Source: Clostridiales bacterium (GTDB taxonomy: Bacteria; Bacillota; Clostridia; Lachnospirales; Lachnospiraceae). From it: a stretch of DNA of 64,000 bases. Below the pieces are notes generated by a model. It made no database searches and was not told the origin of the DNA. It saw nothing but the letters and a program-made list of their open reading frames with translations. Position numbers and translations under genes: made by a program. Positions 39,284 through 49,287 of the stretch are shown in pieces; position 1 is the first letter of the stretch, and each line of letters begins with the position of its first letter. The stretch is from positions 150,159-214,158 of the forward strand of contig JAJQCD010000014.1 in NCBI GenBank assembly GCA_021202925.1, read 5' to 3'.

Positions 39284-40250
39284 CCTGGTCACCCTCATAC
39301 ATAAAGCAGCTCACCTGCGCGTCTCCCACATGATAAACCCCGGGCTGCTCCTTTTTACAGCGTTCCCGCGCACAGGGACAGCGCGGGCTGAAACGGCATC
39401 CCTCCGGCATCTGTCCCGGCGCCGGAACCGTACCCTCTATCGTGTGTAACTCGTCCACATCCTCTCCCAGGGGCGGAATGGAATGCAAAAGTCCCTGGGT
39501 ATACGGATGCCTGGGTGTGTTAAAAATCTCCTTCACAGAACCATACTCTACCACTTTCCCCGCATAGAGAACCAGAATATGGTCTGCGGTTTCGGCGACC
39601 ACCCCCATGTCATGGGTAATCAGAATAATCGCCGTATTCATCTTCTGACGCAGATCCAGCATCAGCTCCAGAATCTGCGCCTGAATCGTCACATCAAGCG
39701 CTGTCGTCGGTTCATCCGCGATCAACAGCTTTGGCGCACAGGATACCGCCATGGCAATCATCACTCTCTGGCGCATGCCGCCGGAAAGCTGATGCGGATA
39801 TTCCTTCATCCGCTTTTCCGGCGCCGCGATCCCGACCTTTTTTAAAACCTCCACGGCTTCCTTCCAGGCTTCTTTTTTGCTGTATCCCTGGTGAAGCATC
39901 AGCGGTTCCATCAGCTGTGTGCCGATCGTCAGCGTTGGATTCAAAGCCGTCATCGGATCCTGAAAAATCATTGAGATCTCATTTCCACGAATCCCGCACA
40001 TCTCATGCTCCGACAGTGTCAGCAAATCTTTCCCTTCCAGACAGATGCTCCCCCGCGAAATTTTCCCGTTTGACGCAAGAAGCTGCAGAATCGACAGACT
40101 GGTCACACTCTTACCGCAGCCTGACTCTCCCACAATTCCGAGGATCTCTCCTCTTTTCACCGAAAAGCTGATCCCATCCACCGATGTGATGAACCCCTTC
40201 TTCGTCTGAAACTGCACCTGCAAATCCTTTACCGAAAGCAATGAATCCAT
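39273..40250 (-). CDS. Oligopeptide ABC transporter ATP-binding protein (OppD/DppD)
   Basis: [49 protein letters not shown]. Confidence 0.92.
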   Translation of the reverse strand: MDSLLSVKDLQVQFQTKKGFITSVDGISFSVKRGEILGIVGESGCGKSVTSLSILQLLASNGKISRGSICLEGKDLLTLSEHEMCGIRGNEISMIFQDPMTALNPTLTIGTQLMEPLMLHQGYSKKEAWKEAVEVLKKVGIAAPEKRMKEYPHQLSGGMRQRVMIAMAVSCAPKLLIADEPTTALDVTIQAQILELMLDLRQKMNTAIILITHDMGVVAETADHILVLYAGKVVEYGSVKEIFNTPRHPYTQGLLHSIPPLGEDVDELHTIEGTVPAPGQMPEGCRFSPRCPCARERCKKEQPGVYHVGDAQVSCFMYEGDQDDK

Positions 40251-40276
40251 AGCCTGTTCCTTTCACTCTGAGTCTT

Positions 40277-41950
40277 CTACTCGATATCCCAGTTCCATGA
40301 AGACCAGTTCAGAGAATTGAAGTTTTCTACCTCTACCCCGCTGACCCGCTTATTATATGCGGTCAGGATATTCTTTGTATACAGATAAGCCATCGGCGAA
40401 CGCTCTTTGATCTTTACCTGATACTCGTCAAAATACGGTTTTCTCTCCTCAAAAGTGAGCTTCGAATTCCCTTCGTCGATAATATCCGTCAGTTCCGTGT
40501 CCGTCAGCTGACAGAAATTGACCGAGCTGTCCGGATGGATCATCTCCCGGCTCTCGCTCGGATCTAGTGTGCCGCCAGAGCCGATGATTCCCAGGTCATG
40601 CTTTCCATCCAGCATATTGCTCATCAGGGTTGCGAAATCCACCTGCTCGATCTGAACCTTCACACCCACCTTCTGCAGATCCTGGACAATCAGAGCCGCC
40701 GCGCGCTCCGTGACGCTGTTGCCGGAAGAAATATAGAACACCAGCATCTGATCAAACGGGAAGCCTTCTTCTTCAAGCATTGTTTTCGCCAGTTCCGGAT
40801 CATACCAGACTTCTACATCCTCGTTATAATACGGGCTGATTGAACTGATCGGCGTGACAATCGCCTCTCCCTGCCCCTGAAGCAACGCATCCACCAGCAC
40901 CTGACGATTGATCGCCATGCTCAGCGCCTGGCGCACATTCTGCGTCATATACGGCTTTGCCGTGTTGAAAATCAGCGTACTGTACGATGTCGTCGGAACC
41001 GACTTCGTCACCAGATTTTCCTGCTCGTTCGCCAGATCCCAGTCATCGATCAGAATCGAATCATAGCCGATCATATCCAGATCGCCATTGATCAGTCCGG
41101 CCAGCATACTGGCCGAATCCGTAACGCGAAGCACCAGACGGTCGATCTTCGGCTCGCCCAGGAAATAATTCGGATTCTTCACGAATTCCATCCGCTCGCC
41201 ATTGATCTCGCTGTCATAGATGAAGGGTCCGGAACCAACCGGGTTCGCCCACAGATCCGGCGCATTGATCTCGGCGGCTGTCTTTCCCTCAAAGATATGT
41301 TTGGGAATGATGTAAACCGTATCGATATCCTGCAGGAACGTGTCCACAAACATGGGCGTCTTCAGTGTAAATGTAACCGTGTACGCGTCATCCGCTTCCA
41401 CTTCAATGGAATCCTCAGAAAGCTCCGCACCGGAATCATCGACGCCGGCAATGTATTCCAGATGATAGCGGCTCTTCGCCTCCACCTCCGGGTCCGAATA
41501 CATCTGATAGGAAAAGACCACATCCTCCGCCGTCAACGGCTCGCCATCGCTCCAGACCGCGTTCTGATGAAGCTGAAACGTCACCTTCGTTGAATCCTCA
41601 TTTGTACTCCAGGACTCCGCCAGACGGCCTTCGATCGTCCCATCCGCCTTTGACTGGGTCAGTCGATCATAAATCTGATCGCAGATCATCCGCGTATAAT
41701 TGCTGGTCGTGTTCAACGGCATCATCGTATCCCATGCCGTGGAAAACGCTGCAGTGATTACCTTCTCGCCGGAAGCAGCAGCGGTTCCCGTATCTGCCGA
41801 TGCGCTTTCTCCCGCCGACGCTCCGCTGTCTGCCACCGGCGTTGTCTGCGCCGTGGAGCTGCTTCCACTGCCTCCGCAAGCCGCAAGCCCCACTGCCATC
41901 AATCCTGCCACGGCAATGCTCATCATTTTCTGCCATTTCCCCGTTCTCAT
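40277..41950 (-). CDS. Oligopeptide-type ABC transporter substrate-binding lipoprotein
   Basis: Lipobox AVGLAACGG; WSDGEPLTAEDVVFSYQM; SBP family 5 architecture. Confidence 0.92.
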   Translation of the reverse strand: MRTGKWQKMMSIAVAGLMAVGLAACGGSGSSSTAQTTPVADSGASAGESASADTGTAAASGEKVITAAFSTAWDTMMPLNTTSNYTRMICDQIYDRLTQSKADGTIEGRLAESWSTNEDSTKVTFQLHQNAVWSDGEPLTAEDVVFSYQMYSDPEVEAKSRYHLEYIAGVDDSGAELSEDSIEVEADDAYTVTFTLKTPMFVDTFLQDIDTVYIIPKHIFEGKTAAEINAPDLWANPVGSGPFIYDSEINGERMEFVKNPNYFLGEPKIDRLVLRVTDSASMLAGLINGDLDMIGYDSILIDDWDLANEQENLVTKSVPTTSYSTLIFNTAKPYMTQNVRQALSMAINRQVLVDALLQGQGEAIVTPISSISPYYNEDVEVWYDPELAKTMLEEEGFPFDQMLVFYISSGNSVTERAAALIVQDLQKVGVKVQIEQVDFATLMSNMLDGKHDLGIIGSGGTLDPSESREMIHPDSSVNFCQLTDTELTDIIDEGNSKLTFEERKPYFDEYQVKIKERSPMAYLYTKNILTAYNKRVSGVEVENFNSLNWSSWNWDIE

Positions 41951-42045
41951 AACGTTCCTCCTCATGTAGATATTAGTGTTATGTTCAGTTCCCACCGCCC
42001 TCTTTTCTTCTGCGGTGAAAAACGAATCATTGAAAAATACAGCGC

Positions 42046-42924
42046 TCAGATCTTAATCTTCGGATCCAGCGCATCCCGGATACCATCTCCCAGGAAATTG
42101 ATGCTTAACACCGTAATCAGCAACGCAATTCCCGGCGGCATCCACATCCACAGGCGCTTCGAGAGGACGCTGATCGACTGTGCATCATACAGCATATTTC
42201 CCCAGCTCGCACCAGGCGGCTGCACACCCATGCCCAGAAAGCTCAAAGACGACTCCGTCAGTATCGCGCTCGCCATCTGAAACGTGATCGCAATCAGAAT
42301 CGGCGCGAAGGAATTTGGAAGAATGTATCTGGTAATAATCTCAAAATCAGATGTCCCGATCGCCCGCGCGGACTCCACATATTCCTTCTCCGAAACCGAA
42401 AGAACATTTGCATAAATCAGTCGCGCAAACTGTGTCCAGCCAAGCACACCGATCACAATCGTCACAGACCAGATCGACGGCCCCAGCACCGCGACCAGCA
42501 CCAGGATCAATACAATCGAAGGGAAGGACATAAAAATGTCCGCCACACGCATAATCACGATCTCTGCCTTCCCACGAAAATATCCCGCAATCAGCCCCAG
42601 CGGCACACCCACCAGACAGCTGATCATCGTCGATACCAGACCTACCAGAAGAGACGTCCGTCCACCATAGATCAGACGCGCAAAAATATCCCGTCCAATG
42701 GCGTCCGTCCCCAGAATGTGCGCTGCACCCGGCGCCGCTGAAAAAGCGGTATAATCGGAGTCATATGGATTCAGTTTCAAAATGGGTGGAAGGATAATCA
42801 CCAGTACAATCTCCAGAACCAGGACACACAATCCGGCCATCGCCGCCCGATGCTCCACCAGCTTGTCCAGTACTTCTGAAAAGTAGCTTTCGTTCTCTCT
42901 TTTCTTCATCTCGCAGTCCTCCAC
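42046..42924 (-). CDS. Oligopeptide ABC transporter permease (OppC/DppC)
   Basis: LGTDAIGRDIFARLIYGGRTSL, EYVESARAIGTSDFEIITRYILPN. Confidence 0.92.
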   Translation of the reverse strand: MEDCEMKKRENESYFSEVLDKLVEHRAAMAGLCVLVLEIVLVIILPPILKLNPYDSDYTAFSAAPGAAHILGTDAIGRDIFARLIYGGRTSLLVGLVSTMISCLVGVPLGLIAGYFRGKAEIVIMRVADIFMSFPSIVLILVLVAVLGPSIWSVTIVIGVLGWTQFARLIYANVLSVSEKEYVESARAIGTSDFEIITRYILPNSFAPILIAITFQMASAILTESSLSFLGMGVQPPGASWGNMLYDAQSISVLSKRLWMWMPPGIALLITVLSINFLGDGIRDALDPKIKI

Positions 42925-42929
42925 GCCTT

Positions 42930-43886
42930 CTAACTGTAACTGATTCTCGGATCCAGAAGACCGTAAGCGACGTCCGTCAGAATATTTGCCAGCAGCACGG
43001 CAGCCGCGATCATAACCGTAATTCCCATAATAACCGGATAATCGCGGCCATTAATCGCCGTCACCATCAGGGAACCAACGCCCGGCCAGCCAAATACCTG
43101 CTCCGTAATGACAGCGCCGCCTACCAGCGACGGAATGGACATCCCCACGACCGTAATCACCGGAATCAGGGCATTCTTCAGGCCATGCCGGTAAATAACC
43201 GGCCAGCGGCGCAATCCCTTCGAACGCGCGGTCCGGATATAATCCTCCTGCATGACTTCCAGCATGCTGCTGCGCATATGCCGCACCTAGCCTCCGATCT
43301 GCTGAAATGACAATACCAGGCACGGCATAATCATATGCCTTGCCAGGGAGAGCCCCGACTTCACCCCCGCCGAATCATACATACCCCCGGACGGAAGAAT
43401 CTGCAGAACAATTGCGAACACATAAATGAAAACCAGACCGACAAAGAAATTGGGCGTAGCCATCATCAGCAGAGAAATCCCTCCGGAAATATAATCCCTC
43501 CCGGAGTTCGGCTTCGATGCCGCATAAATCCCAAGCGGAATGGAAACAAGCGGGGAAAGAACAATAGAAGCACCCGCCAGGCTCGCTGTCGCCGGAAGAC
43601 GTTCCAGAATCATATCCGCGACCGGCCTCTGCGTACTGTAAGAAAAGCCCATATTGCCCTGAAGCAGCTGTCTGAGCCAGTTCAGGTACTGTATGATAAC
43701 CGGTTGATCCAGCCCCAGAGCCACTCGCTTCCGCTCCAGTTCCGCAGGAGTAATACCCGGATCCGCCAGAAGCGCGTCCAGCGGCGACCCCGGCGCCAGA
43801 TTCAAGATGAAATAGGCCAGTATCGTAATCCTAAAAAATGTGGGAATCGCCATCAGCAGCCGCTTTAAAATATATTTCCACTTCAT
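42930..43886 (-). pseudogene. OppB/DppB-type permease interrupted by one in-frame TAG
   Basis: Two in-frame adjacent ORFs (43886-43287 ending ...LSFQQIGG*, then VRHMRSSMLEVMQEDYIRTARSKG... to 42930) with only TAG at 43289-43287 between them. Confidence 0.85.
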
Positions 43887-44022
43887 CGCTTCCCTGTCCT
43901 TTCCCGGCAGGCCTCCGTCTCACGCCCGCATCATTCTGATTATACCAGAAATCCCCCATCAAGCCAAGCGGAATTCACCCGATCTCCCACAGAACTCCCA
44001 CAGGAGCAATCTGGATATGACA

Positions 44023-44084
44023 ACGCCTGCGCGTGACCGGAGGCATCCCGAATCATCGAAATGCCTCCGGTCGCGCGCAGGCGT
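44023..44084. terminator. Long hairpin, 24-bp arms with one G-U wobble, 14-nt loop
   Basis: ACGCCTGCGCGTGACCGGAGGCAT / ATGCCTCCGGTCGCGCGCAGGCGT, between queF 3' end and oppB; U-tract weak, terminator role tentative. Confidence 0.6.
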
Positions 44085-44100
44085 CTTTTGAACGACAGAA

Positions 44101-44583
44101 TTACCGGTTATCCACTTTTTCCGGATACAAATCGTGATGGCTCAGCCGCTCCCAGGCCACCGCTTCCCAGCGTGTACCAGGCTTCCCATAATTGCAGTAA
44201 GGATCGATGGAAATTCCGCCGCGCGGCGTGAATTTCCCCCACACCTCAATGTATTTGGGATCCATCAGCCGAATCAGATCCTCCATGATGATGTTCATGC
44301 AGTCCTCGTGAAAATCACCATGATTGCGAAAGCTGTAAAGATACAGCTTCAGGGATTTGCTCTCTACCATGCGCTCTCCCGGAACGTAGGAAATATAGAT
44401 CGTCGCGAAATCCGGCTGCCCCGTAATCGGGCAAAGGCTGGTAAACTCCGGACAGTTGAATTTCACAAAGTAATCATGGTCCGGATGCTTGTTTGCAAAC
44501 GTTTCCAGCACCTCCGGCGCATAGTCATTTTTGTAAACCGTTTTTCCACTGCCCAAAAGAGTCAGGGAACTCTCATCACGCAT
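44101..44583 (-). CDS. queF: NADPH-dependent preQ0 reductase QueF
   Basis: [54 protein letters not shown]. Confidence 0.95.
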   Translation of the reverse strand: MRDESSLTLLGSGKTVYKNDYAPEVLETFANKHPDHDYFVKFNCPEFTSLCPITGQPDFATIYISYVPGERMVESKSLKLYLYSFRNHGDFHEDCMNIIMEDLIRLMDPKYIEVWGKFTPRGGISIDPYCNYGKPGTRWEAVAWERLSHHDLYPEKVDNR

Positions 44584-45094
44584 TGCTTTTCTCCTTTCGA
44601 TTAGAAGGCTTCCAGACATGGTATAACGCTTTTAAGAAAGCCCCGCCTGCCACGCCGCATACAATCTGTCCAACCAGCAGGCTGAGAGCCAGCGCCCAAT
44701 AGGATACACCCAGCAGGCCGGAAAGATAAAGCGATACGCCAAAGGCCGGGATCAGCGCAATGGGTAATGCAACCAGCCATGTACTGCAGCGACTACGACC
44801 CAATAGCGCACAGCAGCCTGCCGTCAGGATTCCCACCAGTCCGCCTCCGAAGATATCAAAAAATCCAAATCCGCCCATCAGCATATTCGAAAGCAGATTG
44901 GAAAGCCCCAGCGGCACAACCAGGAACGGAAACAGATACGCCGTTGAATAAATCGCTGTTGCAATTCGCACCTGGTACTGCCCAAATGCAAAACTCTGAG
45001 TAAAGTACATGACCACGATATAGACAGCCATCACCGTACCGGACAAAGTCAGTTTCTGTGTTTTACTCATGTTTTTCATATCCATTTTCGTCAC
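44576..45094 (-). CDS. queT: QueT family queuosine precursor transporter
   Basis: [57 protein letters not shown]; downstream of preQ1 riboswitch. Confidence 0.9.
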   Translation of the reverse strand: MTKMDMKNMSKTQKLTLSGTVMAVYIVVMYFTQSFAFGQYQVRIATAIYSTAYLFPFLVVPLGLSNLLSNMLMGGFGFFDIFGGGLVGILTAGCCALLGRSRCSTWLVALPIALIPAFGVSLYLSGLLGVSYWALALSLLVGQIVCGVAGGAFLKALYHVWKPSNRKEKSNA

Positions 45095-45102
45095 CTCCTC
45101 AC

Positions 45103-45132
45103 AAAAAAGGGCACACCCATACCAGGTGTGCC
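45103..45132 (-). terminator. Riboswitch expression-platform terminator
   Basis: GGCACACC-TGGTAT-GGGTGTGCC-CTTTTTT on minus strand. Confidence 0.85.
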
Positions 45133-45153
45133 AAACAAAAGTTTTTGTTCTCG

Positions 45154-45194
45154 TCCCTAGTTTTATTTATAGACAGGATGGTTTCGAACTGTCT
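45154..45194 (-). ncRNA. preQ1-I riboswitch aptamer
   Basis: AGACAG-TTCGAAACCATC-CTGTCT-ATAAATAAAACTAGGGA: P1 stem, short loop with CC able to pair to the 3' AGG, A-rich tail; immediately upstream of terminator and queT-queF. Confidence 0.88.
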
Positions 45195-45270
45195 GCCGCG
45201 AAGCAAAGTCAGTATAACATAAAGGGAAACGGAACGCAAGTATTCCGGATGACTGAACTTCCCGCACCCG

Positions 45271-46029
45271 TCATAACACGGACTCGATTAATAATTTCGT
45301 ATACTCCGACCGGGGATTCCGAATTATCTCATCCACCATCCCCACCTCTGTAACCTTCCCTTCGTGCATCACCAGCAGCCGGTCACAGAAGGACTGCACC
45401 ATGGCGAGGTTATGGCTGATAAACAGGCAGGACAGACCATTTTCCTGCTTGAATCGTTTCAACAGTTCCATAATCTCCTGCTGTACCGTCACATCCAGCG
45501 CGGATGTCGCCTCGTCGCAGATCAGAATCTTCGGCTGCACCGCCAGCGCTCTGGCGATCGCGGCCCGCTGACACTCTCCTCCGCTCACCTCATGAGGATA
45601 GCGTCCCGCAAATTCTTCCGGCAGCTCACACTGCCGCAGGAGCTTTTCCACTCTTTTTCGGATCTCCATCTGCGATAATCTACCGTTATAAAGGCTTTCT
45701 GCGATCCCGTCACCCAGCGTCCTGCGTGGATCAAAAGAGCTTACCGGATCCTGAAATATCATCTGAATATCACGATACATACGACGCAGCGCAGACCCCC
45801 GCACATGAGTCATATCTTCCCCGAACAGACGAATCGTTCCTTCCGTCGGATCGAGCAGCCGGGTAACCGCCTTTGCCAATGTGCTTTTCCCGCTGCCCGA
45901 TTCTCCTGCTATGCCAAGCGTCTCTCCCGCCCGAAGTAAAAAAGACACATGATCCACCGCCGCAAATGACGGCCTCCCCTTTTGATGAAAAATCACAGTC
46001 AGATTCTTCACTTCCAGTATCGTCTCCAT
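45271..46029 (-). CDS. Dipeptide/nickel-type ABC transporter ATP-binding protein (DppF/NikE)
   Basis: GESGSGKSTLAKAVTRLL, VSGGECQRAAIARAL. Confidence 0.9.
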   Translation of the reverse strand: METILEVKNLTVIFHQKGRPSFAAVDHVSFLLRAGETLGIAGESGSGKSTLAKAVTRLLDPTEGTIRLFGEDMTHVRGSALRRMYRDIQMIFQDPVSSFDPRRTLGDGIAESLYNGRLSQMEIRKRVEKLLRQCELPEEFAGRYPHEVSGGECQRAAIARALAVQPKILICDEATSALDVTVQQEIMELLKRFKQENGLSCLFISHNLAMVQSFCDRLLVMHEGKVTEVGMVDEIIRNPRSEYTKLLIESVL

Positions 46030-46812
46030 TTACGTCCTCCTCAATCTGGGGACGGCAGACAACAGCCGCCTGGTATATGCGTTTTGCGGATTTTGCAGCA
46101 CACGCTTCGCCTCACCATATTCCATCACTCTTCCATCTTTTAGTACCAGAATCGTATCCGCCATGGCAGATACGACGCCGATATCGTGAGTCACCAGGAT
46201 GATCGCCGTGCCAAACAGTTCCCGCATCTGAAGCATTTCGCGGACAACCTGCCGTTGAACCGCCACGTCCAGCGCACTGGTCGGCTCATCTGCCAGCAGG
46301 ATGGACGGCTCCATCAACATGGCCATGGCAATGCCCACACGCTGATTCATGCCGCCGGATAATTCAAACGGATAACTCTTCCAAAGCCGGTCTCCATCCT
46401 TGAATTTCAACTTTTCAAAAAGAGCCAGCGCCTTCTCTCTGGCCTGCGCCCGCGAAATACGCCTGTGGGCAGCCATACTTTCATAAATCTGTGCCCCGAT
46501 CGTACGAACCGGGCAGAAGGAGGCTTCTGCATTCTGAAAGATCATGCCGATCTCCGCCCCTCGAATTTTACGCATCGCCCTTTCATTCAGATCCGGAATG
46601 TTTTTCCCCTGATAAAGCAAATTTCCCCTTGTAACCACGCCGTTTTCACCGAGAAGTCCCAATGCCGCCCTTAAAAGCGTACTCTTCCCGCTGCCGGATT
46701 CTCCTACGATGCCAAGAATTTCTGAGGCGTGCAGGGAAACATTCACATCATGGATGACAGCCCGCTCCCCGAAAGAAATCTCCACCGATTTATATTGCAG
46801 TAATGTTTCCAT
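46030..46812 (-). CDS. Dipeptide/nickel-type ABC transporter ATP-binding protein (DppD/NikD)
   Basis: GESGSGKSTLLRAALGLL, LSGGMNQRVGIAMAML. Confidence 0.9.
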   Translation of the reverse strand: METLLQYKSVEISFGERAVIHDVNVSLHASEILGIVGESGSGKSTLLRAALGLLGENGVVTRGNLLYQGKNIPDLNERAMRKIRGAEIGMIFQNAEASFCPVRTIGAQIYESMAAHRRISRAQAREKALALFEKLKFKDGDRLWKSYPFELSGGMNQRVGIAMAMLMEPSILLADEPTSALDVAVQRQVVREMLQMRELFGTAIILVTHDIGVVSAMADTILVLKDGRVMEYGEAKRVLQNPQNAYTRRLLSAVPRLRRT

Positions 46813-46824
46813 ACTTGCCTCTCC

Positions 46825-48411
46825 TCAGCTTACCGGCGCCAGATCCGCCGTAATCTCATAAAAATCACAGGGATGCGCCGTCAGCCCGGACACAGAAGCC
46901 TGACTTACCATACTCATTTTCAAATGAGAACAAAATACAAAAGCATGATCATCGAGGATGACCTGCTGCATCTGCACCGCCAGATCCGCCCGTCGGCTGA
47001 CGTCAAACGTCGCCGCCAGCTCCATCTCCAGTTTTTCCAGTTCGTCACTGTGATAAGAACCGTTGTTGGCAGAAGAAGCATCCAGACAATGTGTCGTAAA
47101 AAAATATTCCGGATCTCCGGTCGGCGCCGTCACCATGGCGCTGGCATAGACGTCCCAGGCCACCGGATCCACGCGCAGGCTGTTGTGGTCTGCGGTAGAA
47201 TGAATCACGACCTCCACGCCAATTTCCTTTAACGTGGCCTGCGCGGATTCCGCCAGCAACAGAAGCTCCTGGCGGCTGGGATAAGTCAGCCAGCGAATCG
47301 ACAGTTTCGTTCCGTCCTTCTCCCGATATCCATCCCCGTCACTGTCGACCCATCCGGCCGCGTCCAGAATCGCCCGCGCTCCCTCCGGATCATAGGCTTC
47401 CGCTGTCACCGCGTCGCCGCCGAAAGAAAAGCTGTCCGGATAGACTCCCGCAGCGACATAGCCATTGCCCTGCAGGAGCGTATTCACAAACCCCTCCTTA
47501 TCAATCCCCATGGCAATGGCCTGCCGTACCGCGTCATCCGCCGTTACAGCACTCCTGGCGTTCATCTCCAGGAAAAAGGCGCGGCTCGTCGCGCAGCTCG
47601 AAATCTGATAATCATCATTTTGAAAAATTGCATAGCTGGCATACGGCAGTCCGTAAGCCCCGTCGATCTCACCGGACTGCAACGCCAGCGTCAGAGTATC
47701 TCCGTCGGAAATGGTACGCACCGTGATCGAATCATACCCCGGCGTTCCATTCCAGTAATTCTCATTTTTTCTCAGCTCCAGACGCTCGCCGGACACCAGC
47801 GATACGGCAATATATGGGCCGGTACCGGCGACGATCCCATCCTCCGTAATTCCTGCCTGCATATCAATGATGCACCCATACGGATCCGACAGATAATTCA
47901 AAAAAGCCGGCTTTGGCTCCGACGTTGTAATCGTAAGAACCTGTCCCTCTGCCTCAATGCTCTCCATGCCCAGATCGCCTCTGGCCCGGTCATGCGTTTC
48001 GACCAGATGCTCCAGACATTCCTTCACTGCCTCGCCATCCATCTTCCTGCCGCTTGAAAACGTAACGTCATCGCGCAGAGTGATCACCCAGATCCGCTCA
48101 TCCGGATTTTCATATCTGACTGCCAGCCAGGGTTCCATCTCCATGGAGTCCGAATAATGAAACAGTGTCTCTCCGATCCCATAGCGGATACAGGCCCAGC
48201 CGGAATAGGCACGATGCGGGTTCACATCCGGCTCCTCATTCTCCGGATTAAAGGTCGTATCGCCAAAAACAAACGTTTTCCTTTCTTCATCATCCGAAAC
48301 CTCTTCGCCAGCACGCTCAACACTGCTTTCACTCTCAGCGCATCCCCCAAGGACTCCCAGTCCCAGACACAGACTCAACAAAAACAGACAAACGGTTTTC
48401 ATCCGTTTCAT
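46825..48411 (-). CDS. Dipeptide/nickel-type (NikA-like) ABC substrate-binding lipoprotein
   Basis: Lipobox LGVLGGCAE; FGDTTFNPENEEPDVNPHRAYSGWACIRYGIGETLFHY. Confidence 0.87.
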   Translation of the reverse strand: MKRMKTVCLFLLSLCLGLGVLGGCAESESSVERAGEEVSDDEERKTFVFGDTTFNPENEEPDVNPHRAYSGWACIRYGIGETLFHYSDSMEMEPWLAVRYENPDERIWVITLRDDVTFSSGRKMDGEAVKECLEHLVETHDRARGDLGMESIEAEGQVLTITTSEPKPAFLNYLSDPYGCIIDMQAGITEDGIVAGTGPYIAVSLVSGERLELRKNENYWNGTPGYDSITVRTISDGDTLTLALQSGEIDGAYGLPYASYAIFQNDDYQISSCATSRAFFLEMNARSAVTADDAVRQAIAMGIDKEGFVNTLLQGNGYVAAGVYPDSFSFGGDAVTAEAYDPEGARAILDAAGWVDSDGDGYREKDGTKLSIRWLTYPSRQELLLLAESAQATLKEIGVEVVIHSTADHNSLRVDPVAWDVYASAMVTAPTGDPEYFFTTHCLDASSANNGSYHSDELEKLEMELAATFDVSRRADLAVQMQQVILDDHAFVFCSHLKMSMVSQASVSGLTAHPCDFYEITADLAPVS

Positions 48412-48432
48412 ATCGGACTTTCCCCTTCCTTT

Positions 48433-49287
48433 TCATATATTTCGCGGATCCAGATAATCCCTGACGGTATCACCCAGCAGATTGAAAATAACCACTGCCA
48501 CGAAAATGGCCACACCCGGGCCGATCACCACCCAGGGGTAGGTCTGCAGCATACTGCGCCCGCCGCTCATCATATTGCCGAGCTCTGCCACCGGCGGCTG
48601 CGCCCCCAGGCCAAGATAAGACAGTCCGGCCAGCTCCATCATCATCGTGCCGATATCCAGCATGGCTGTCACCAGAATCGGACCCATACTGTTTGGCAGA
48701 ATATGCCGGAAAATAATCTGCCCCGCCGTATCTCCGGCCAATCTCGCCGCCCAGATATATGGCATGCTTTTCTGCGCCAGAGTCTGGCTTCTTGCAAGCC
48801 TGGCATATTTCGGCCAGCTGATCACAGCCAGCGCAAGCACCGCACTGGACAGACCGCCGTTCAGGATTGCAGCAATCGCCAGCGCAAATACCAGTCCCGG
48901 AAAGGCCAGAAACAGATCAGAAATGCGCATAACCAACGCATCCATGAGACCTCCCCAATATCCGCAGATCACGCCAATGGCCGTTCCCGTCAGCGTGATA
49001 ATCATGACCAGTGCAAGAGTCGCAAGAATACTGGTATGCAGCCCCATCAAAATCCGGGACAGCATATCCCTGCCATATGAATCCGTACCGGCGGGATGCA
49101 GAAGGCTCGGCGTCTGCAGAGACACACTGTAGTCCTGCGCGTTCGGGTCATAAGGACACAGATACTCCGCGAATATTGCGACAAGCATCAGCATTAAGGC
49201 AATCCCCACAAAAAAGACAAGTCTGAACCGGATGTGATTCTTCCTTATCTTCGGCCTGCGCGCCGGAATCCTGTTCTCTTCTTTCAT
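48433..49287 (-). CDS. Dipeptide/nickel-type ABC permease (DppC/NikC)
   Basis: AGTDSYGRDMLSRILMGLHTS, AARLAGDTAGQIIFRHILPNSMGPILV. Confidence 0.9.
   Translation of the reverse strand: MKEENRIPARRPKIRKNHIRFRLVFFVGIALMLMLVAIFAEYLCPYDPNAQDYSVSLQTPSLLHPAGTDSYGRDMLSRILMGLHTSILATLALVMIITLTGTAIGVICGYWGGLMDALVMRISDLFLAFPGLVFALAIAAILNGGLSSAVLALAVISWPKYARLARSQTLAQKSMPYIWAARLAGDTAGQIIFRHILPNSMGPILVTAMLDIGTMMMELAGLSYLGLGAQPPVAELGNMMSGGRSMLQTYPWVVIGPGVAIFVAVVIFNLLGDTVRDYLDPRNI

Noticed and set aside
42046-43886. Frameshift in the OppB region
   Set aside because: Both halves are in the same frame; the break is a single TAG, not an indel.
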